Shown here: positions 58,209 through 64,000 of the stretch, in pieces | Position numbering within the stretch: the first letter of the stretch is position 1 | How the letters are laid out: every line of letters starts with the position of its first letter | Assembly: GCA_964058845.1 (NCBI GenBank) | Contig: CAXKVR010000118.1 | Span: forward strand, 84,501-148,500 | Length of the DNA: 64,000 bases | Reading direction: 5' to 3' | Source: Carex sylvatica | Lineage: Eukaryota; Streptophyta; Magnoliopsida; Poales; Cyperaceae | Notes under the pieces: model-generated | The model's database searches: none | The model's input: only the letters and a program-made list of their open reading frames with translations | What the model was told of the DNA's origin: nothing | Made by a program: the position numbers and the translations under genes

Positions 58209-59768
58209 CAGTAAGTTGAAGCCTAAGGGAAGTTTGGCAAAGAAAAGTAAACAAATAATTAAATAAGAGTAAATTGTACTACAACTGTACTCATATAACT
58301 AATTGGATAGGATTGAATACTTGGCATGCAGTTGGTGGATCTATCTTGTAATTTTTAATTCAGTGCTAATTAATAACTTGTACTACGTATTATGCACGTG
58401 TATGATTGTGAGATAATTGAGGAGGGAGAAATAAGATGAAATGAAGATGAAATAAGTTATATTATTGTTTACGCTGATTAATTTATTTTACACTTATTTC
58501 TTTCATAGGATTCATTATAATGAACATGTTTTATTTTTCAATATTATATTTATTTAGGTGGATTAATTTACTATACTTCATCTGAAATGAAGTGTAAAAT
58601 TGACGTAGAATGAAATAAATAATTTAATTTTTTTTTAAATATAAATCAAATTTACGTGATCAATTATTTGAAAACTGATGATTTTAATGATGCATAAACA
58701 GATCGGATATCCGATTTTATCCGGAACCTTTTTTCTAACCCAAACCCATTCTCTTTCTTCTCTCTGCTCACTCTAAAGGCTTTGATGAACTAACACCGCA
58801 TTGGGACCATCGGGACAACAAATTTTTCTTATTACAAATTTCTCTTAATAATTCTCTCCATTCCATGAAACTTAACATAACATAACATGCCTTTGATTTT
58901 GATTTGGTTTTTCCATAGATTTAAATTATAAATTTAAATTATTCATTTATTTTTATATTTGAATTAAGTTAATTAGTATATGTATCTTAAAGTTCATATA
59001 ACTCAATGTTGTATTTTTAAAGACAACGTTGTATTTTTTTAAGATGAATTCAGTTTTAAATTTTAATATTAATTAATTACTATCGGTATTCATATTCGTA
59101 TCCCGCTTTTAAAAAAACCGAAATGAATTTGATATTAGTATTATTCGCTCCGAATTCGCTTTGTAGTACTATTCTTTGTAGACTGTCGGTAGCTCAATTC
59201 AATGGACTTCCTGTGATTTTGACCATCTGTCAAGAAAAATCTACAAATTGAATGGGAACGCTGCTTGATAGCCTGACTGGATGGGTATTAGCTGATCCAC
59301 ATATATAATTATCTAACTCATTGTTTTTAAGTTTTAGTTTCAGAGGGAACTGGAAATGAAATTGAATGAGTAATAATTGAAGGTCTATTTTCAATTTTTG
59401 GAAGAAAATTTATTGAGCATGTTTTAGTTTTACTTCTACATGGACAATTTCTTTTGTCAAAATCTATTTATTTAGCATATGAATTAACCACACAGAAATT
59501 GCATTAGCAAAGACAATTGTGAGTTTCACAATTCATGCTTTAGTTTGAAGTATTAAACTTTACAAGTTAGCATGAATTTAATTAATTTATTGTCAATATA
59601 CATTACACTCAATAACCAGAGAGCATTTTATAAGAAGAGAAACGAGGAACAGGAATATCTGTTTATTTTATTCCAGCTTATTCAATGTGCACAATACAGT
59701 CAACTACCACATATTATTTTCTTCACATAAAACTTATGATTTTAATAAAACACAATTACTAATTACAA
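58209..59768. other. Spacer between the two Kunitz genes
   Basis: 58160-58470 matches the upstream region of copy 2 (60375-60761), including GTGGATCTATCTTGT and GCACGTGTATGATTGTGAGA. 59220-59768 matches the downstream region of copy 1, including GAGCATGTTTTAGTTTTACT. The middle (58470-59220) is unique A/T-rich DNA without a gene. Confidence 0.65.
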
Positions 59769-60374
59769 TTATGAATCTGCTTTCTTGAACATAACTGGAA
59801 AAGGATCACCATTCAACCCTAGTAGCATCTTCTCACCTTCATAAAACACACCCACATCCCCACACACCGGCTTACAAGTGTCACACACAGTCGGACAGAA
59901 TACCAGCTTGTAGTCGCCTTCATATTCCAGTTTCTCTATCTTAAACCAATTACTCAGCGTCTCCTTCCCCGGATTCCCGTTTATCCCTCCGGTAGTTACA
60001 TATCTCTTACCTCCTTCAACATCTCCGAGTTTCCATGTCAATGACATCATACATGTTGTAATAGCCTCAAACTCTATGTTGATGTCGGTGGATAGACGAA
60101 CAGCTAATTCTTTTGAATTTTTTGGATGGAATATCAAGGGAAATCCCTTTTCGACTTCCATGCCCTCTTGAGCTACATAAAGAGGGCACAATTGGTCATT
60201 GTGTTGAGTCATGGTTAGGCCGCCGCCACGACCACGGATTACCGGCAAAATGTAATATTGGTTTGTTGAGATCACAAGATCGCCATCGGTGTCGGACACT
60301 TTTTGAGCATTGGAGGTGAGAGAGAAAAATAGTAAGATTACAAGAAGAGAGAAGGAAAAGAGTTGAAACTTCAT
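59769..60374 (-). CDS. Kunitz-type protease inhibitor, miraculin-like, copy 2
   Basis: An intronless gene for 201 residues, a close paralogue of the gene at 57560-58159. The signal peptide (1-23) is almost identical to that of copy 1. The Kunitz signature is VSDTDGDLV then YYI. Cysteines are 63, 108, 160, 164, 167 and 171. The loop FHPKNSKELAV is identical to copy 1. Compared with copy 1 it has a few more residues in the surface loop around 117-125 (GDVEGGKR) and ends FKKADS rather than FQKGKADS. Differences are spread over exposed positions while the core is conserved, so both genes look functional. Expected role: secreted protease inhibitor in defence or storage. Confidence 0.97.
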   Translation of the reverse strand: MKFQLFSFSLLVILLFFSLTSNAQKVSDTDGDLVISTNQYYILPVIRGRGGGLTMTQHNDQLCPLYVAQEGMEVEKGFPLIFHPKNSKELAVRLSTDINIEFEAITTCMMSLTWKLGDVEGGKRYVTTGGINGNPGKETLSNWFKIEKLEYEGDYKLVFCPTVCDTCKPVCGDVGVFYEGEKMLLGLNGDPFPVMFKKADS

Positions 60375-60415
60375 TGTATAAAGTTTTGATGAAAGTAGTA
60401 TATAGTCTTGATTGG

Positions 60416-60423
60416 TATATATA
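60416..60423 (-). promoter_or_regulatory. Candidate TATA box of Kunitz copy 2
   Basis: TATATATA about 42 bases upstream of the start codon, at the same spacing as in copy 1, within a conserved upstream block. Confidence 0.6.
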
Positions 60424-60761
60424 ATTAAAGTAAGTTGGAGCCTATATACATGGAAGTTGGCAAAGAAAAGTAAAATAAATAATTAAATATATAAGAGTAA
60501 GTTGAGATTTGAATAGATAATTAATAGCACATGTGACGGGGAAATTTTGACTATATCTTGATTTTTTCAAATGTCAATTGTACTACAACTGTACTCATAA
60601 AACTAGTTAGATAGGATTGAACACTTTGGCATGCAGTTGGTGGATCTATCTTGTCATTTGTAAGTCAGTGCTAATTAATAACTTGTACTATGTATTATGC
60701 ACGTGTATGATTGTGAGATCATTGAGGAGGGAGAAATAAGATGAAATGAAGATGAAATAAG

Positions 60762-63142
60762 TAGGACTGCTAACCTTCAAATTTGGCTCGATTTAATGAG
60801 AGAAGCAAAATGATTCGACTCTAATTCGGCTCGATTTTGAAAGAAAAGCTCGACTCGGCTCGATTCGACTTGGCTCGCAAGTCTGCTCATATTTTTACGT
60901 ATTTTTCTAAATTTATTTTCAGACTGTTGTTCTTGTTATTTATTTTCCTAGCTTTATTTTCAGACTTCCATTTCCGATCGAGGAATTAGACATGGGTGAC
61001 ATGGGTGCAGTTCGATAAGAATATATAGCTAGGTTTGCTCGTTTTCGTGATATCTCATCCTATATCTTATTAAAGGTCGGATAGGATGATATTAATTTAC
61101 GAAAATTTCTTGAAGAAAAGTAAAATTCCAAGCTAACTATCTAACTATCAAAAACCATATATAAGATGATTATATATATATTAATAAACATATGCATCAT
61201 CGAAGAATTTTATTGCACTTTCAAATCAAATCAATTGAAATGAAGTAGTGTTTCTTATTTGATTAATTGAGAACATCTCAAACTGAAGAGTTTCCAACAG
61301 AGCATACTCAAACGAAGAAAGACAAATTGTACCTGTTGTGTGTGTGTTTTTTTAGATTAGTCAGTTATTGCCATATGACAAATTTTATTAAAAAAAATAA
61401 AAAAATTTAAAAAATGAAAGTTTTACATCTCCAAAAGCAAGTTCACCAAATAAAGAAAGAGTATACTTTTAGGAACCACAATTATCATAATTTGTTAAAA
61501 TACTATCTTTTGTGAAGGGAATAATTTCAAAATTGTGTGTCTCCATTCAGAGGTAATTTGAGAGTTTTTATGTCATTAAAAAATAGTACATCTAAAGTTT
61601 CATTATTAACTAACGATACAAAAAGGCATCTTTTTAATTAATTTTCACACGTCTCGATAATTAGAATTGATAAATGTCCCTTTTGCAAGAAAACTCTCAT
61701 CTTTCTTAAGCATTTATATTTCAAATTTGAAAATTTAGTGTTGAATTTAAATTGTTGAAATTGTTTAATTTCGCAAGGAATGCATCAATGTAATTCTTAT
61801 ATTTCTTAGAGGCCAATTTTAGATTAATGTCAGAGTAAAAAATTCTTATAATTGTTAGGCACTTTAAATTCTTATAATTCTTGTCATTGTTCAATCTTTC
61901 CAAGGAATGCATCAACGAAATTGTTTAATTCCGGTATACTCATATAAACTTTTGAAATAGTCAATGTTTTCATAAAATTACTATAATATTAAATATCTCG
62001 ATATAAATTTAACTTTCTTTCTTCTCGCTTTTTATTTAATTATTTAAAAAATTAAATTAACGATTATACCTTTTAAATTAAAGAGATATGTCCATTAAAT
62101 TTTTCAAAATTGAATAAAAGCCTCCTTCGGAGACACTTACATACGAAGGTAGCAATCACACGACATATATATAGGTGCTTAATTTGATGATCTGTAGAAG
62201 TATGTCCTTTTGTGAATTTTTGTTACCTGAGCACTGAACAGTTTTGGAGAAATTCATGAAAAATAAATAAAAATTATCTTGCCGCTAAGAATAAATTAAA
62301 GCACTGAACAGTTTTAGAGAACAGAGCGAGAGAGCGAGAGAGAGCGACTCCCTCTGAATCTCCGTGGAAAACATCTCCTCATACCTTATCCGTCTATTTT
62401 AATACAAGTTGCAATTATTTTTCAGATTTTATTTGATATAAATATAATCATTCATTTATTTATAGTACAAACAAGCAAAATATAATTATATTAAATTATT
62501 TATATCTGGCACGCAGCTTTGATTTTGCAAATTAAACAAACTTCCGTCAAAAAAATTGAGAAATTAAGGTTTGCCAATGAAGGCTCGCATAAGACAAATG
62601 ATTTAGTAAGCTTTATATTTGTAGTTTAAATTTAAATCGGGAACAGTACAACTGTGTTTAAATTTAAATTTAGCAACAAACGAGTCATGAGCAAGTCAAT
62701 ATTCAGATCCGAGCTAAAAAAGTGATATGTGACTCACTTATTTTGGCAACGAGCGAGCTGAGCCAGTCGTGAAAACTTGTTGGCCAAAAGCCCAAATATA
62801 TTAGATTATACATTATAAAATCAACTACTATAAATAAAGTTTGTAACTAAATTCATACATACTAAAATACTAAATCTTTAAATTCATACAAACATAGTTC
62901 ACAAAATAAATTAATACATACTAAATTCACACAAATTCATACCAATTTACAAATTTATACTTGAACCGAGCTGGCTCGCCAGCTCGCGAGGTAGCTAGAC
63001 CCCAGCTCAAACTTGTTAAGTTTTAATCGAGCTAGTGGTGAGCTAGCTCGTTAACAACTCGATGCACTAATGAATGAGTTGTTAGCGAGCAAGTCAGATA
63101 CGAATCACAATCGATCCACAAGCTATAAGCTTGCCACCCCTA
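60762..63142. mobile_element. Possible hAT-related element or nested insertion beside Kunitz copy 2
   Basis: Homology between the upstream regions of the two Kunitz genes stops exactly at 60761-60762, where TAGGACTGCTAACC begins. At 63129-63142 a hAT-like end, GCTTGCCACCCCTA, occurs. Both sides carry GGCTCGA or GAGCTCGC arrays like those of the hAT MITE at 13291. No 8-bp target duplication is seen and the terminal repeats match poorly, so this may be two separate elements or an old, rearranged one. No transposase frame is visible. Confidence 0.45.
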
Positions 63143-63389
63143 TATTACATGGATAATGGCTCTTTTATTTTACCGTTGGTATGCTACAGTGTACCGCTGG
63201 TACTGTTTCTAATTAATGCTCTAACGGCTCTATACAGTTGTATTTTTTTTATTCTAGAAATAATACAAATTATAATGGTTGTTTGATGGATGATGTACGA
63301 CTGAGATATTGATCTTATTTCTCAACAGATATGTACCCTGCATTTGGTAACTTGAAGGGAGCTTTCCATTAAGCCTCAGTGCTAATTCA
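63143..63389. other. Intergenic DNA
   Basis: Nothing recognised beyond a short GGTATGCTACAGTGTACC palindrome-like stretch near 63179. Confidence 0.4.
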
Positions 63390-63747
63390 ATTTGACAATT
63401 TGAACTCAATTAAGGTCCAGATGAATCACAGTACAAAACAATATTTGAAGGATAATTAATCGAGCACAATATTATTTCTTGGGTAATATATTTTCAGACT
63501 TAATTCCAATACTGATGAAAAAAAAAATTGATGTGTTATTTACAAACTTTTTATTTAATAAAAAATAATGCATAGTTGGAAATTCACACATCATATAATA
63601 TATTATTCTTCTAGATGTCCAACTTTCCATACCATTGACTCTAAGCAAGAAGCACATGCTACAAATTTAATGTGAAAGCTGACTGGATGGGTAATTGGGT
63701 ATTAGGCATTTAATTAATTATAAGCTGATGATCGACATATATAATTA
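63390..63747 (-). repeat. 3' flank of a third Kunitz unit
   Basis: This block matches 56735-57100, downstream of Kunitz copy 1. Shared phrases include GAAGGATAATTAATCGAGCA, TTCACACATCATATAATA and ATTGACTCTAAGCAAGAAGC. The end of the block (GACTGGATGGGTA, then CACATATATAATTAT-like text) also matches 59275-59315 of copy 2. By analogy a third gene on the minus strand should follow to the right. Confidence 0.75.
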
Positions 63748-64000
63748 TTTGGATCCGTATCCTCCTAGGTACCTGACTCAATACAATTGTGAAAGATTTA
63801 CTATAAGAAGTTACTTGCATGTTCCTAAACAAGATTGATAAAATAATAAAAAAATAAACTCTCATATAGTCATACCGAACGAAAGGTTATCACAAATGAC
63901 ATATAAATTTGTTATCAGACTCAGACTTGCTTGTGTTGTATAAAGACATTTTTTTTATTTTTTATTTATTTATGTGACTATTGGTTTTCTAACATTTAAT
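63748..64000. repeat. Start of a fold-back repeat at the window edge
   Basis: GGATCCGTATCCTCCTAGGTACCTG at 63752-63776 and GTGAAAGATTTACT resemble the edges of the 43-45 kb repeats. It interrupts the third Kunitz flank and the rest is outside the window or unrecognised. Confidence 0.5.

Noticed and set aside
1..64000. CRISPR array, operon or bacterial-type system
   Set aside because: None of the direct repeats has regular spacers of CRISPR size, and gene structure is that of a plant nuclear genome.

Overview
The window is nuclear DNA from a flowering plant, most likely a eudicot. Genes are sparse and split by GT-AG introns. Intergenic DNA is strongly AT-rich and crowded with small DNA transposons. 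The recognisable proteins belong to plant families: PR-1, Kunitz/miraculin-like inhibitors, plant SINA-like RING proteins, an FLP/MYB88-type MYB remnant and a plant En/Spm-associated transposase gene. I cannot name the species.

From 1 to 10.1 kb lies the remains of a CACTA (En/Spm) transposon. A multi-exon transposase-related gene (about 3241-9188) carries an in-frame stop, a 1.8 kb insertion in an intron and a 736-bp hAT element in its last exon. A CACTA-type terminus closes the unit at 10092. From 10.1 to 14 kb a PR-1 gene (12631-13134) sits between miniature transposons. From 14 to 31.9 kb there is no intact gene. This stretch holds a decayed, intron-containing FLP/MYB88-like MYB fragment (16947-18443), two pairs of duplicated segments, a 480-bp tandem triplication, a probable solo LTR (24663-25717) and a 113-bp tandem repeat.

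From 32 to 34 kb a small proline-rich single-pass membrane protein gene (32706-33110) lies just downstream of three tandem copies of a repeat. From 34.6 to 40 kb is a segment whose second copy lies at 51.4-53.5 kb. Comparing the two copies reveals a 1165-bp Helitron (35914-37078) and a 399-bp Mutator-type MITE (52765-53163), each next to a matching empty site. From 42 to 48 kb there is a tRNA-Leu-like pseudogene and a dense cluster of fold-back repeats.

From 48.3 to 56 kb two tandem three-exon SINA-like E3 ubiquitin ligase genes share exon boundaries but differ in an N-terminal 14-residue repeat. From 57.5 to 60.4 kb two tandem Kunitz inhibitor genes lie on the minus strand, and the 3' flank of a third unit appears at 63.4-63.75 kb.

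The functional content is therefore two local gene arrays (SINA-like ligases and Kunitz inhibitors), one PR-1 gene and one unknown membrane protein, in a repeat-rich setting. I see no sign of an operon, CRISPR array, gene cluster of a new pathway or other novel system. The most informative signals are transposon insertions that can be dated and bounded by local duplicated copies.
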